Shown: positions 1-12,272, numbered from the stretch's first letter. The stretch: DNA of 64,000 bases from Pegea sp. RAD2-039 (GCA_034620365.1 JAQGEQ010000235.1:62001-126000), one strand, 5' to 3'. The notes: generated by a model from the letters alone, not told the origin. Numbers and translations are program-made.

Positions 1-84
1 ACGAAAAAAATGAGTCAACTTCTGGTTTAACAGCTGTTTAGCCTCTATTATAATAAAGACAAAAAAGGTTGTTTGAAAAAAGCA

Positions 85-1040
85 CCTCCCGCTAACACAT
101 TCTTACAAACAATATTTATTAAGTTAGAAGTATCATAATAAAAGTATGTAACTCCTGGCATTTCAGTAGCTCTCAAAGCAAATAACAGTGAATAAACTTA
201 TAAAATCTTAATAATATATAAAAAAAATAAAAACACAGTTGAAAAATGCTTGGAAACATTGTAACAGTTCAACTTATACTTGAACAACGCGAGTGATTTT
301 GATCTAACAATTTCTCATGGCAGCTGCTTCAAAGTACTAATTGTGTGATATCAGAAAAAAAATACTCTGATTAACATACCAGGTGATTTGAGCTTATCAA
401 CATATAACGTGTGTCTTGTATATATCTTATGTGTCTTATATATCACGATGTTTAAAGCTATCTAATTTCATATTAAGTTTCCTGTATACCAATATCCTAG
501 ATGTTGCCTGAACAGATTCGATTTGTTTGATATTACTAATTGGATATGGCATCCATGCGTTGATATTGTATTTAAGAATAAGACGTACAACTTGAAAAGA
601 CTGATACAGAAGTTTAGATTCTTACAACTTAAGGTCTTTATAATAAAGTAGAGAAGGTTGATTAATTTTGCAAAAGTAGTTCAAACTTAAATGTGTCATT
701 AAAGCTTAAATAACAGGGTAGTACCAAGGCTTACGACCGAAATTTTTTGTGGAATAATAAATCTACTGATAGATTATTGGTTTAACGAATTTGCAGCTGG
801 TTTATTGGAGAGTGTTATCAGTTCAGAATTTTTCGGCTTGATTCTGAGCTACCAGTTCATACACTAGTTTTCTACAGTGAATAGAACAGTTTGAAATTAT
901 GAAGGATTGCAAGATAATAGCTTGGTGTCATCTGCATACACAAAAACACTGAAATCATCTACTGCTACTAGTCTTCTGATGAGATCATCATTGAAAATTA
1001 AACAGAAAAAGAAACCCAGAACAGAAACCTGAAAAACATG
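85..1040 (-). mobile_element. CR1-type LINE fragment (3' part)
   Basis: Read on the minus strand this segment follows the 3' UTR and the RT/C-terminal part of the LINE that is complete at 51976-55228. The conserved tail words for the short hairpin-like 3' UTR motif lie near 90-115, the C-terminal reading frame runs through 240-700, and the stretch encoding the YADD region is near 940-960. Homology stops near 1040 at the codons for the GVPQG motif. Many substitutions and small indels mark it as an old, non-functional copy. Confidence 0.8.
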
Positions 1041-2474
1041 TTGCATATAGCATCAAATTAGATTACCTGTTAAAAATAATTAATTTTCCTAATGTATCAA
1101 TAGTTTATTTTTTACAAAACAATTACAATTAGTGGTTTTAATTCATTTTTCAAATTAATTTTAGAAATTGTTGCCTTTTAACTAATATCATTTATAAATA
1201 ATATAAAACCGAATTTGTAAAAATTTTATTTCAAATATATTTTTAAATGTGGTTTTAAATATTAGTTGCTTTTCTTCCTTAAGTAACTATAACATAATTA
1301 TTTATTACTTTTCGTTGAAATTATTATTATAATTCTTGAAATAAAACGTTTAAAAATAAAAGTAGCGTAAATTAAATTTAAAAATTCTATTTGATTTTGA
1401 TACCTAAGTTTTTAGATTGTCTTGTCAGCTTGTAGTTATCAAAATCAGTTTATAAATAATCCTTAAAATACAATTTAGAAGCAAAACACAAAATAAATCA
1501 TTTTAAAATACAATTTAGAAACAAAACAAAAGTATTAATTTTTTTTAATTTTTTTTTTAATTCTTTGAACAACATTTTAAAATAAGATAAAAATATACAA
1601 TTTTGCTATAGAAATCTGAAAACATTTTCAAACATTTCCGCCGAAGCAGAACCTTAACAGATGTCTTTTACGATGAAATTTTAGTATTTGTAAATATGTA
1701 CTAATTTTCTTACTGCAATTAGTTAGTTACAGAATCTCGTTTTAAAGATTTACTATACTTTGTGATACTTAATCTATATATAAAACTTTACTGGGAAAAG
1801 TTAGTATTTTTTTACTTCTGCTGTCTGGCGCTAAGGTTGTTTAATATAAACTTTTAAATCCAAAATGCTAATTTTAGATCATAAGTAAAAATTATATCCA
1901 TTTTCAATTTCTAAAAGAGAATGCCGAAGAAATATGGAAAATGTTAAAAAGTTTAGGTTAAAGCCTGCTTCTAAATAAACTTTGAACAAACCTTTAATTA
2001 TTTCATGAAATATTTCTACACTAAAATTTAATTCTCTAATAATAAGTTATTACAAGTTACTAATTACGTTTTTTCAAAGGCTTTTAGAAAATTTTATAGA
2101 TTAATTAAGATAGTTCATACAGAAGTTGGTAATTTAATATAAAATAATAAACTAAAGAATAAGTACAATAAATAAATACACTAAACATTTTAAACCTTGC
2201 TTACAACTGATTACCAGATTCAACAGAAAATGATAATTTCAGAAACAAAAATAAAAACAGTTTTTTTTTTTCAAATAATTAATGGCAAAATCTGACAATG
2301 TTTAATGCAAAACTACGAATATAATTAAAGAATAAAAATAAAGTCATCAGATTCTAAAAACTTTAAAAAGTTGTTTTGCTGTTGTTATTTTGCAAAATTG
2401 AAAAAAAATTGAACCTGGGTTATCAAGGCCACAACGTGAAGTACTAACCACTGTATATATCTTACTGTATATAT
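1041..2474. other. AT-rich intergenic sequence, no feature recognised
   Basis: No open frame, RNA or repeat could be recognised. Homopolymer A and T runs are common. Confidence 0.5.
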
Positions 2475-4030
2475 TTCCACAAATTTGGAAGAATGCTATT
2501 ATTACTCCAATTTATAAGAAAGGTCCCAGAAACACTGCACTTAACTACAGACCAGTTTCGCTGACTTCGGTTATCTGCAGAACTCAAGAACATATCATTC
2601 ACAACCATATAACTAGCCATTTGACGGAGCATCATCTAATATCTGATGCCCAGCATGGCTTTGTTAAGCAAAGATCTTCTTTGACTCAACATCTCACTTT
2701 TTTCAATGAGCTTACAGCTCATTACGAAAGTAATACTCCATGTGACATCATATACCTTGATTTTGCTAAAGCGTTTGATTCTGTTCCACACAACAAGCTC
2801 ATTACTGTATTGAAAAACATAAAAATCAGCAACTCTATCTTAAAATGGATTGAAGATTTCTTATCAGGTAGAACCCAACGAACCCGTGTAGAAAGATCTT
2901 TATCTACTCCTAGTAAAGTCACCAGCGGCGTTCCTCAAGGTTCCGTCCTGGGTCCACTTCTCTTTTTGATTTTCATTGAAGACCTCATCAGAAGACTAAT
3001 AACAGTAGACAATGTCAGTGTGTTTGTGTATGCAGATGACATCAAGCTATTATCTGGTTCTCACTCAAAACTCCAAACTGCACTAAACATTGTAGAAAAC
3101 TGGTCTGCGAATTGGCAACTTAAAATCCAGCCAACAAAGTCTGAAGTTATAACATTCTCCCGTAAGCCAGCGGCCAACTTCAGCAACCAATACTACATCA
3201 ATGGATCCATTCTTGAACGAGTATCCTCAGTCATAGACCTCGGCATTACTCTGACATCTGACTTCAAATGGCACAGTTATGTTTCCAGAATCTTTGGAAA
3301 ATCTATCAAGCTTGTCCACCTCATCATAAAGACTTTTAATTCTAAAGATCCATGGTTTTTCGTCAACCTTTTCAAACTGTACATACGCCCTATTCTTGAA
3401 TACAATATCAGTGCATGGATGCCATATCAAGTTGGTGATATCAGAAAAATCGAATCTGTTCAGGCAACATTTACGAGATTGGTTTGCAGGAAACTTAATA
3501 TCAAATACGGGAGTTATAACCATCGTCTCAGCTTCTTCAATCTAGATTCTTTGGAAATCCGAAGAATCAAATACGACCTTATTCTGATTTTTAAAATTAT
3601 TCACAACCTAATTGATCTTCAGTTTGATGACTTTTTCTCCATTAGTCCCTCCCTCAAGTTATATCAACTTAGAAGACATAAATTACATCTTAATAAGCCC
3701 ACTCCACCAGCTACGTTAACCAGATTAAGTTTTTTCTCATACCGCATAATCAGTACATGGAACAATCTGCCATCAGAGATTGTCATGTCAAAATCACTTA
3801 TGCTGTTCAAGAAAAAGCTGAATTGTTATAATATCGCCAACATTGCCATTTCTAAACTGTGAATTTTTCTCTTTTACAATACTATGATTCTGTGCAGTTC
3901 TTCATTGTCATATGCTTTTTCGTTTACACGTCAAATAGATCTAATTTGTGAGAATGTGTGTTAGCGAGAGGTGCTCTTTTTAGGCACCCTCCTTCACATT
4001 TATTGTAATAAATAAATAAATAAATAAATA
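2475..4030 (+). mobile_element. Young 5'-truncated CR1-type LINE copy
   Basis: The copy begins abruptly inside ORF2 at the codons matching the IWKNAIITP part of the full element and runs to a terminal (AATA)n tract at about 4003-4030. Its last 413 codons are open and differ from the complete copy at 51976-55228 by only about ten residues, so insertion was recent. The 3' UTR carries the family words GTGTGTTAGCGAGAGGTGCT and a short inverted repeat before the tetranucleotide tail. 5' truncation is what target-primed reverse transcription typically leaves. I could not define a target-site duplication here. Confidence 0.93.
2621..3862 (+). CDS. LINE ORF2 C-terminal part: reverse transcriptase (truncated copy)
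   Basis: This 413-codon open stretch is the reverse transcriptase half of the LINE ORF2 polyprotein. Visible motifs in order are LDFAKAFDSVPHN near residue 46 (RT motif A aspartates), GVPQGSVLGPLLF near 103 and YADD near 138 (catalytic motif C). It then continues to a C-terminal region with WNNLPSEIV, common at the end of CR1/Jockey-type ORF2. The true frame continues upstream to the 5' truncation point, so the methionine at 2621 is only internal. With the N-terminal endonuclease missing, this copy cannot retrotranspose by itself. Confidence 0.9.
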   Translation: MTEHHLISDAQHGFVKQRSSLTQHLTFFNELTAHYESNTPCDIIYLDFAKAFDSVPHNKLITVLKNIKISNSILKWIEDFLSGRTQRTRVERSLSTPSKVTSGVPQGSVLGPLLFLIFIEDLIRRLITVDNVSVFVYADDIKLLSGSHSKLQTALNIVENWSANWQLKIQPTKSEVITFSRKPAANFSNQYYINGSILERVSSVIDLGITLTSDFKWHSYVSRIFGKSIKLVHLIIKTFNSKDPWFFVNLFKLYIRPILEYNISAWMPYQVGDIRKIESVQATFTRLVCRKLNIKYGSYNHRLSFFNLDSLEIRRIKYDLILIFKIIHNLIDLQFDDFFSISPSLKLYQLRRHKLHLNKPTPPATLTRLSFFSYRIISTWNNLPSEIVMSKSLMLFKKKLNCYNIANIAISKL

Positions 4031-4052
4031 TTATATACAATTACAGCGAATG

Positions 4053-4124
4053 TAGCAGAAGATAGTTTCAATCCATCGACCACTGGGTTATGGACCCAGC
4101 CTACTTCCGCTACGCCATTCTGCT
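4053..4124 (-). tRNA. Initiator tRNA-Met (CAU)-like sequence, possibly a pseudo-tRNA
   Basis: The minus strand reads as a 72-nt cloverleaf closely resembling eukaryotic tRNA-iMet. The acceptor stem AGCAGAA/TTCTGCT is fully paired, including the A1:U72 pair typical of initiators. The anticodon stem CTGGG/CCCAG carries the three G:C pairs, the loop is TCCATAA (C33, anticodon CAT), the T loop ATTGAAA keeps A54 and A60, and the discriminator base is A. The D stem is weak: GCGT against GTAG leaves two mismatches and two G:U pairs. No run of four T follows on the transcribed strand before the neighbouring LINE tail. It may be decayed or deprived of its terminator. Confidence 0.82.
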
Positions 4125-4129
4125 GAGAT

Positions 4130-4855
4130 TAAAGTTATATTCGATGGTCATAACATTAAACTTTTCATTATAAATAATTTAAGTTAATATCTTTGAAAAT
4201 TCGATTAATAATTTCTGCAGCGTGAATTTAGTGATATTTTATAGTTGTTTAAATACTTTGTTAAAATTTTCTTTCAAAATACATTACTACAAATTAATGA
4301 AAAGTAATAAAATAATTTTAAGAAGTTAAGTCGACTTTTTTGAACTTATAGTGTTTAAAAAAATTCACCTTTTCAAATGCTTAAAGTTTCACAAATATTT
4401 TTCACTCGTTAACAAGCAGTTTGTTTATCGATTTATGTAAAGTTGATTTTCATCTAAGAAAATTTAGAGTAAATTATATGTAATGTTTTATAAGTGCCCG
4501 ACTATTTTGCTTTTTCCGCCAAATAGAAGTTAGTATCAACAAATGTTTCTAAATGTCAACAAATAAACCGAAAATATTAATCAAACATCATCTGAATTTT
4601 ATCTAAAGAAATGAAATTTCTTAATGTCCGGATATCTCTCCTCTCACAATTTAAAAAAAGTTTGACGAAAGTAATTACTTGTTCAGAATTATTTATTTAC
4701 CTTATACCAATGTCTGAACTGTGTTAAGATCAGAAATGTTCGGACACCTTTTAAAATATTCAGTGAACACATCGGTCCCAAAACCTACTAAGTTAGAAAT
4801 ATAGAAAGAAAAAGATGTAACATATAGTATTATGATGAGTAATAGATAAGGAGAA
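4130..4855. other. AT-rich spacer, no feature recognised
   Basis: Between the tRNA-like sequence and the next LINE fragment I see no credible coding frame. The 61-codon open frame on the minus strand at 4702-4887 runs into LINE sequence and has no recognisable domain. Confidence 0.4.
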
Positions 4856-4857
4856 AT

Positions 4858-5110
4858 ATCACAGTTTACAAATGACAATATTGGCAATGTTATAACGGTT
4901 CAACTTCTTTTTGAACAACGCGAGTGATTCTGACATAACAATGTCTGATGGCAGCTGGTTGCACGTTTTAATTATTAGGTAGGAGAAAGAATTTGTTCTG
5001 ATTCGCGTATCAGGTGATATGGGCTTATATAGGCTATATATATAGATATAGGCTTATTAAGATGTAATTTGTATCGTGTGAGTTCAACTTGAGGGAAGGA
5101 CTAATGGAGA
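4858..5110 (-). mobile_element. CR1-type LINE 3' fragment
   Basis: On the minus strand this matches the C-terminal end of LINE ORF2 (region around WNNLPSEIV and the preceding leucine-rich stretch). A short TATA-rich expansion sits near 5030-5050. The match ends near 5110, where a different repeat begins. Confidence 0.75.
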
Positions 5111-5112
5111 AG

Positions 5113-5315
5113 AATTAGAGAAAAACAAAATAACTAACTGGAGGAATTCTTTTATTCGTTTGAAGCTTGCAGTCATATCCTTTGAGGTCAGGGATCTTCT
5201 TTCATGATTGGAGAAATAGAAAAAATATATATTAAGACAAGTGATTTTAGGCATCAGAACAACTCCGTACTATTCACACAGCAATGATCTGTTGGAGAAT
5301 ATGAAGGTGAATAAA
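5113..5315. repeat. Dispersed repeat, copy 1 (second copy at 31070-31260)
   Basis: About 190 bases share many words with 31070-31260: an ACTAACTG..GGAGGA start, AACTTGCAGTCATATC-like and CAGGGATCT words, and a GCAACTCCGTAC-like word near the end. Both copies lie beside CR1 LINE pieces, so it could be a LINE 5' region or an unrelated element nested near them. No coding potential is visible. Confidence 0.6.
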
Positions 5316-5387
5316 AATAACCATAAAAATAAAATTGAATAAATCTTACATTAACAGTATTACAATTAATTAGAAATTACACTATAT

Positions 5388-6845
5388 AAAAAACCTCTTA
5401 TACAAACAAACTAAATTAGACCCTTTCTAACAAATCTTTGTACAAAGATCTTTGTATAGTTTACGAAAAATATATTTCTAGCTTCTCTTTAGGAGGACAA
5501 AGTGCAGTCTTATTTCACCTAGCAAAAAAACGTATTTTGTCTTTATAAATCACAAGCATAAGGCAAGATCTCAAATACCTCAGTTGCTTGAAATGAGCAA
5601 CCAGCTTGTGATGGAACCAGAGAATAAAGCTGAGTTGCTAAGCAATCAATTTAATAGCGTTTTTATAACTGATGATAGTAATACTCCTTCTCTTACTTAC
5701 TTCAACATTCACACAAATGTCTCTGAGATGATAGATCATTGACAATCATATGACCAGTCATTTAATGGATCACCATCTAATAACTGACGCCTAGCATGGC
5801 TTTGTGAAACAGAGATCTTCCCTGACTCAACATCTCTCTTTTCTTAACGAGCTTACAGTGCAGTATTAAAGTAATACTCCCTGTGACATCATATATCTCA
5901 GTTTTGCTAAAGCGTTTGATTCTGTTCTAAACAACAAGCTCATTATTGATTTATAGAAGTGAAAAGCCAACAGCTTTATCTTAAAGTGGATTGAAATTTA
6001 CTTATTAGGTAAAATCAGACAAATTTTTGTTGGTTTTTTCTACTAATAATCAAGTAACCAGTTGTGTTCCTTAAGTTTCCGTTCTGGGCCCCATCTCTAT
6101 TTACTTTTCATTGAAGACTTTATCAGACGACATACAGCAATAGATGATGTCAGTGTGATTGTGTATGCAGATGATATCAACCTTTTATTCTTTTTATTCT
6201 TCAAAACTTCTAACTAAATTATACGCTGTAGAAAATGGCCTATGAACTGGCAGCTCAGAATCCAGCCCACAAATTCTGAAATTATAACTTTCTCTCGTAA
6301 ACCGGCTGCAAATTCCTTGGACCAATACTCCATCAATAGATTTACATTCAACGAAAATTTTCGGTCCTAGACCTTGGCATTACCCTATCATCTGACTTTA
6401 AATAGCAAGTTTATGTTTCCATAATCTTTTCAAAAGAAATCATCTTGTCTACTTTATTACAAAGACCTTTACTTCTAAGGAACCATACTTTTTATATTTT
6501 TCCTCATATTGTACGTACGTCCAATTCTTGAATACAATATCAGTGAATGGATACCATATCAAGTTAGTGATAAAAAAATCGTATTTTCGTTCAGAGAACA
6601 TTTACGAGATTGGTATTTCAACACTGCCATTTCTAGAAACCATGTTTTCTTCTCTGTTTTATATTATTTACTCTATATATTCACTATAATATGTTTTGGG
6701 AACTACTGAAAAGCCATGTGTGACATCTTTAACTTTCTAAATTTATGACTTAATTATACAAAATGGATATTATTTCTTTGAATATGTGTTAGCAATTGGT
6801 GATTTTTCATGCACTATCCATCGTGCTTATTGTAATAAAAATAGT
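5388..6845 (+). mobile_element. Degenerate CR1-type LINE copy
   Basis: Plus-strand homology to ORF2 runs from the region after the endonuclease (words for NLLYKQTK) through RT codons near 5890 and 6160 (YADD-like at about 6165) to the C-terminus and 3' UTR ending near 6845. There are several internal deletions and many in-frame stops. The copy is clearly older than the one at 2475-4030. Confidence 0.82.
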
Positions 6846-7090
6846 TTGGTTTTGAATGAGAATATTAGCAAAAGAAATTACAAAATATAGTTTTACTTTG
6901 GTTGAAAAACTGCAAATATTCATAAACTCATTTATTTACAAAATCAAATAATTTTGTTAAATTTTGATGCAAACATAAATTCAGAAAAATTTAAAATAAC
7001 ATCAAAGAAAAATATTTAGCTTCTAATTATTTCCCATATTTATCAGTTATTATATTTCTTCTTTAAACATCAAAACATGTTGCTGTAAAA

Positions 7091-8383
7091 TTAATTAGTA
7101 ACATTCCCAGCGGTGAGTCTTCGTAGCCTTTCTTCGTGTCGACGACTTTTTTCTTCCTCTTGTTGTCGACGTCTTTCTTCTTGTTCACGACGAATTTGTT
7201 CGTTATGCTGACGAACTACCTCACTTTCTTCTTCTTGTCGACGCATCTTTTCTTGTTCACGTTGAACACGATTTTCTTCTTGTTTACGACGTATTTTTTC
7301 TTGTCTTCTAAAGTTTTCTTGATCACGTTGATAACGTCTTTCTTCTTGTTGACGACGTTTTTCTTCTTCTTGTTGTTGACGTCTTTCTTCTCGTTCACGA
7401 CGATTTTGTTGATAATGTCGACGAAGTATCTCCTTTTCTTCTTCTTGTCGACGCATTTTCTCTTGTTCGCGTTGATAACGTTTTTCTTCTTGTTGACGAC
7501 GTTTTGCTTCTTGTTGAAGGCGTTCTTCTTCTTGTAATCGACGATTTTCTTGTTCTTGTTGACGAAGCATAATTTCTCTTTGTCGGTTATTTGCTGACGC
7601 TTGTTGCATTAGATGAGATTCAGCTAGACGCTTTATTCTCTTCTTTTCTTCTCTTTCTCGTTGAAGTCTTTCTTGCTGTTCCTGCCTACGAAGTCGATTT
7701 TCTTCTTGTTGACGACGTTTTTCTTCTTGTCGACGCATCTTTTCCTGCTCACGTTGAACACGTTTTTCTTCCTGTTGACGACGTTTTTCTTCTTGTTGAC
7801 AACGTTTTTCTTCTTGTTGACGACGTTTTTCTTCTTCTTGTTGACGACGTTTTTCTTCTTGTTGACGACGTTTTTCTTCTTGTTGACGACGTTTTTCTTC
7901 TTGTCTACGACGTTTTTTTTCTTCTTGTTGTTGACGTCTTTCTTCTCGTTGACGAAGTTTTTCTTCTTGTTCTTGTCGAAGTATTTCTTCTTGTTCACGA
8001 CGATTTTGTTCATAATGCCGACGAAATACCTCCTTTTCCTCTTCTTGTTGCCGCATCTTCTCTTGTTCACGCTGAACACGTTTTTCTTCTTGTTGACGAC
8101 GTCTTTCTTCTTCTTCTTGACGACGTTTTTCTTCTTGTTGACGACGTTTTTCTTCTTGTTGACGACGTTTTTCTTCTTGTCTACGACGTTTTTCTTCTTC
8201 TTGTAGTTGACGTCTTTCTTCTTGTTCACGACGATTTTGTTCATAATACCGACGAAGTACCTCCTTTTCTTCTTCTTGTCGACGCATCTTCTCTCGTTCA
8301 CACTGAACACGTTTTTCTTCTCGTTGACGATGTTTTTCTTCTTCTTGTTGCTGTTTATACATTTCACCTGAAGAATTCCACAT
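7091..8383 (-). CDS. Low-complexity coiled-coil protein built from E/R/Q repeats
   Basis: A 430-codon frame encodes almost only Glu, Arg, Gln and Lys in short heptad-like units such as RRQQEEKRRQQEEK. About four longer blocks contain EKMRRQEEEKEVLRRYYEQN-like text, so there is a higher-order repeat. It should form a long charged alpha-helical coiled coil like trichohyalin-type proteins. No signal peptide or membrane segment is visible. The methionine at 8383 is the first in frame; a CAG just inside could also be a 3' splice site, so the true first exon might lie upstream. The repeat keeps other frames on both strands open as well. It is either a real gene of minisatellite origin or an expanded minisatellite that happens to be open; the biased, well-formed heptads favour coding. 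Confidence 0.62.
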   Translation of the reverse strand: MWNSSGEMYKQQQEEEKHRQREEKRVQCEREKMRRQEEEKEVLRRYYEQNRREQEERRQLQEEEKRRRQEEKRRQQEEKRRQQEEKRRQEEEERRRQQEEKRVQREQEKMRQQEEEKEVFRRHYEQNRREQEEILRQEQEEKLRQREERRQQQEEKKRRRQEEKRRQQEEKRRQQEEKRRQQEEEKRRQQEEKRCQQEEKRRQQEEKRVQREQEKMRRQEEKRRQQEENRLRRQEQQERLQREREEKKRIKRLAESHLMQQASANNRQREIMLRQQEQENRRLQEEERLQQEAKRRQQEEKRYQREQEKMRRQEEEKEILRRHYQQNRREREERRQQQEEEKRRQQEERRYQRDQENFRRQEKIRRKQEENRVQREQEKMRRQEEESEVVRQHNEQIRREQEERRRQQEEEKSRRHEERLRRLTAGNVTN

Positions 8384-8389
8384 TATGAT

Positions 8390-11300
8390 AACATCAAAAA
8401 GTACTCTACAGCTTTTTCCCTGTCAAACAACTTAACCCTGTAAATTCTTGTCAAACAACTTAACTAACATTTAAATCAGAAAAATTTAATATAAAATTGA
8501 TGAATTTATTTATTTGATTAAGATAAAATTTTACTAATCAAAATAATGTTTGATAATGATGAAAAATTACACACTATTTATTGTTACTATTACTTTTGCA
8601 AGAAATAGTTCTGTTTGCTTGAACTGTTTATTATAATAAAGTAAAGAATTTTTTTACACAAATCTGCCAACAAATATTTCCTTATGAGATTTTTTCTTCT
8701 TTTTTATAATATTAAATATCTAGGTTTCAAAATTATCAGTGATTTCAAACGGTCAAAAAAATTAATTAGTCTTAAAAAAACAATACATTTTGAAAACGTT
8801 TATAAATAATTATAGCAATTATAAAAAAGTGATTAAAACCTAAAAGATTATTAATGAAAGTTTGCAGTAAAAGAACTTAACAGGCTTATATAAACTTATT
8901 TTAATAAAAGTTTACTAACCCTATAATAAATTACTTTGGTTTAAATTAACTATGATAATTTAGATATAATTTAGAAACTAAATAAGATACCACTTAAACA
9001 ATTTTATTTCCTAAAAACTAATTTAAAATTTGATCCTACCATAAAACAGAGTAACTAGAAAATTAGACATCAAAAACTACCTAGGCCTATAGTCTAAAAA
9101 ACTTCCTTTGTGAGATATTCACCCAGGACTAGTCGCTAGCAGGTGTAAAATGAAATGGCCGTATACTGCAGAGTAATTTATACTTTAGATTGAGGGTTAC
9201 CAAACATTTTTTACAAATTTATTTTATTAGTTTGATCTAAAAAATGTATATACTCTCGTTAAGATAATAAATTCATTCTTTGCTAATAATTTTATAGTGA
9301 ATAATTTTACAAAATACTAGTTTTTTTCTAAAGACAGTTTTTAATAGCTAATAAACATTTAAACTAATTTATTCCAAAGGTTATTCTATTCGTATTAGAA
9401 AGTTATAACTTGCTCTAACTGCTGCTTATGATTTTTAGTTATATACTTACAACTAAAGGTAAAAGCAAATTTATTTATTAATTGTCTTTAATTATCATTT
9501 ATTCTCTGAAATCATTATTTAAAGTCATTAGTACTAAACTTCATGAGTTTTCTTCTTACTACAACTATAAAATGTTTAATCCTTTTAACTTTAAAACTTG
9601 TTTATGTTTTGCAAAATGATGGTTTTACAGAAATAAAATAGTTTTAATAAATAAATAACTATTTTTATGACTCAAAATATTGTTTTTAGGCTTGTTCTTG
9701 TATAATCTAAGTTATTTATTAGTTGAAAATATCTTTATTCTTTTATATATATTTTTTTATTTAAAGGGATTTTCTGTAAAAATTGTTTATCTTTTTTTTC
9801 GGTCAAATCGTTTTGAATCATTACATATTTTAAAAGTTAAACAAATTTTCTATATAACAAATTTACTTGATTTTTAAAAAAATGGGAAAACGTTTTACTG
9901 AAGTTTCTTATTTTCTATCTTATTATTTTTTAAACGTAGGAATTCTTGGTTTTTATTTTATTTGTCTATCCATTAAATTATATAGAGGTCTTTTTTTCTT
10001 TTTAGTTTAGTTATCAAAGTAGAAAAAGTTAAATGAAATTTATGTAAATATATGTAATAAAATATTTTCAAAACTATATTTTAGAGCTTGATAGAATTTT
10101 AGAAATCTGAAAATTAAACTATTAATGATTAATTAAGTTAAATAATTAACTAAATAATATTTTGAAATCTGTGAATAATTTTAAATTGAATTCTAACTCC
10201 TGTTAAAAATTGATATACTTTTAGGATTATTTGTATAAGTTATTGTTATTTATAAGTAATTGACGTAAAATACTACTTCAACAAATTTTATACTAAACTA
10301 ATGGTAAATAGCCTCAGCTTTCTTGAAAATAACTTTATTTTCGTGTGATTTATCATTCAGTCATTTAAATTCATTATTCGATGGGTTCAAAAGTTTAACT
10401 TTAATGACATTTAGTATTAGTCAAACTAATTATTTTAAAACGTTTACAAGCTTCTTGATAGCAGCTGTTGAAACAACAATTAAGAAATCAAAAGATTAAA
10501 TAGCTATGAGTCATATCCAAGAAAACAATTTATAGATAAAAATAATCTATTAAGTTTGTAGAAATATTTTTTGACCAAATTAAATTACCATAATTATAAA
10601 ACAAAAAAGCTTTCCTTTTTTTAAATACTGAGAAACTGATAAAAACGTTTTGACAGAAGTCTAGATGAAACATATTTTAAATTTTTACATCTATATACTT
10701 TTATAAGCAATATGAAATTTTATACAAAAGTTTGTACAATTTAAATATACCTCTTTGTGTGAAAAAATAACAAACAAAAACATTTGATTTCTATTGCTTA
10801 TTTTATTATTATACAAAATCATCTTAATTATTTTGATGATTGATAAACAGGATAACAATTTAAGAAATATTGTTAATGATTTTATGCTTCAATTTTCTTC
10901 AGTAATTGAAATAATTAAACTTTTTCATGTAGCCGAAAGGTTTATTAAAACTAGATGATATAAAACCTGATAATATAAAAATTGTTTGGTATAATTCTAT
11001 CAGCTTTTTAATTAATTTTTTCCAGCTACAGAAATGAAAAGTTTGAATAAATCTTTGACTTTTATACAGGTATGAAAATCTATTATCAATAATTTAAAAA
11101 GCTTTAATATTTTTTTCGTTTTAAGAATGCATCCAATTGCTATATGAAGACACTTAGCATTAAAAATGAATAATAGGAAGGTTACCACAGCAGATCTTTC
11201 TAACCAGCGTTCTGTTTTCTGCAAACAATTAATAGAAAATGAAAAATATGATATTAAGGAAGAGGAAAAACTTTTGGTAACAACTATTTCATGCTATTCT

Positions 11301-12270
11301 TATTTATTTAAAGTTTGTACAACTAGCTTTATGTTAGAAGCAAACAAAGTTAAATAAACCTTCAAATTTCATGCGAAAACTGTTGTTATTTAAGTATATA
11401 TGACAGTTTTACTCTTCATTGCTGTTTACCGCTAATGTTAATTAAAAAAAGAAAATGTAATCACAATTTGAAATTTGGATTTGTTTTTATTCTTTTTATC
11501 TTACGGTTATATGATTGCGTCACGATGGTTCTTAGGTAGTTTTCCACTTGTCTAGTAAAAATAAAACTAAAAATATCTCTATAAGACGTTTGAATGTATT
11601 CTTGGAAATGTAATCTTTAGTTGTTGACAAAAAATTCTATTTTGTTTTAACAGCTGTCATAAAGTTTTTTTTTATCATACGATTTGTAGGATTTGAAAGA
11701 TAATAGAACGCAAAACAACGTAGGGTCACTTCTTAAACTTTTTATTGCAAATGTTTTTGTTAAACTCACTAAAGTATTTATAAAGAAAATTCCTTAAAAT
11801 CATTGACAACATAATAAATTATTTTATTTTAAATAGTTTTCTATTTACTTTATGGATAACAAAAAATAAACATTTATGTTTTTTCAGTAATATTAATTTA
11901 TTTCTTAATAAATGTATTTAGTTTTAGTAATGTTCTTTATTTTTCATCTCTGAAAAGTGATTGGTATTCATCAAATCTACCTTAATTATTGTTTTTGTTC
12001 AAGTTGATTTTAGTCATATCGTTTTTTGTTTAAAACTTAAAACAAAATTAATGAATTATCTTTTCTACTTCATTGAACGAAGATAAACATTTTTCTGTCT
12101 AATAAATATTTCATAATTATAACCAATAACATATACTTTGTAATTACTAAAATCAACTTAGGAAAGGTTATTAAAAAGCTATTTAAAAATTTCTACTTAA
12201 TTATATTTTTGTAATGATTACGTTAAACAAATTTACACTATGTGTAAAAGAAAATTTAAACATTATTCTC
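8390..12270. other. Long AT-rich stretch without recognisable genes
   Basis: Only short open frames occur and none shows a domain. A slightly more GC-rich patch lies at 9080-9170 without clear structure. Confidence 0.45.
11166..11276 (+). CDS. Possible short exon, unknown product
   Basis: A methionine-initiated frame of 37 codons ends in a good splice-donor sequence (TTG then GTAACA). The peptide is hydrophilic and non-repetitive (DLSNQRSVFCKQLIENEKYD), unlike most chance ORFs here. I see no partner exon and do not recognise the protein. Confidence 0.2.
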
Positions 12271-12272
12271 TA

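Noticed and set aside
3227-3523. 98-codon minus-strand frame
   Set aside because: Antisense of the RT C-terminal region of the LINE at 2475-4030.
7136-8388. Long plus-strand and shifted frames over the coiled-coil ORF (Leu/Phe/Val-rich)
   Set aside because: They are frames of the same short tandem unit; composition (poly-F/L/V or K/N runs) is an artefact of the repeat and no start or splice context supports them.
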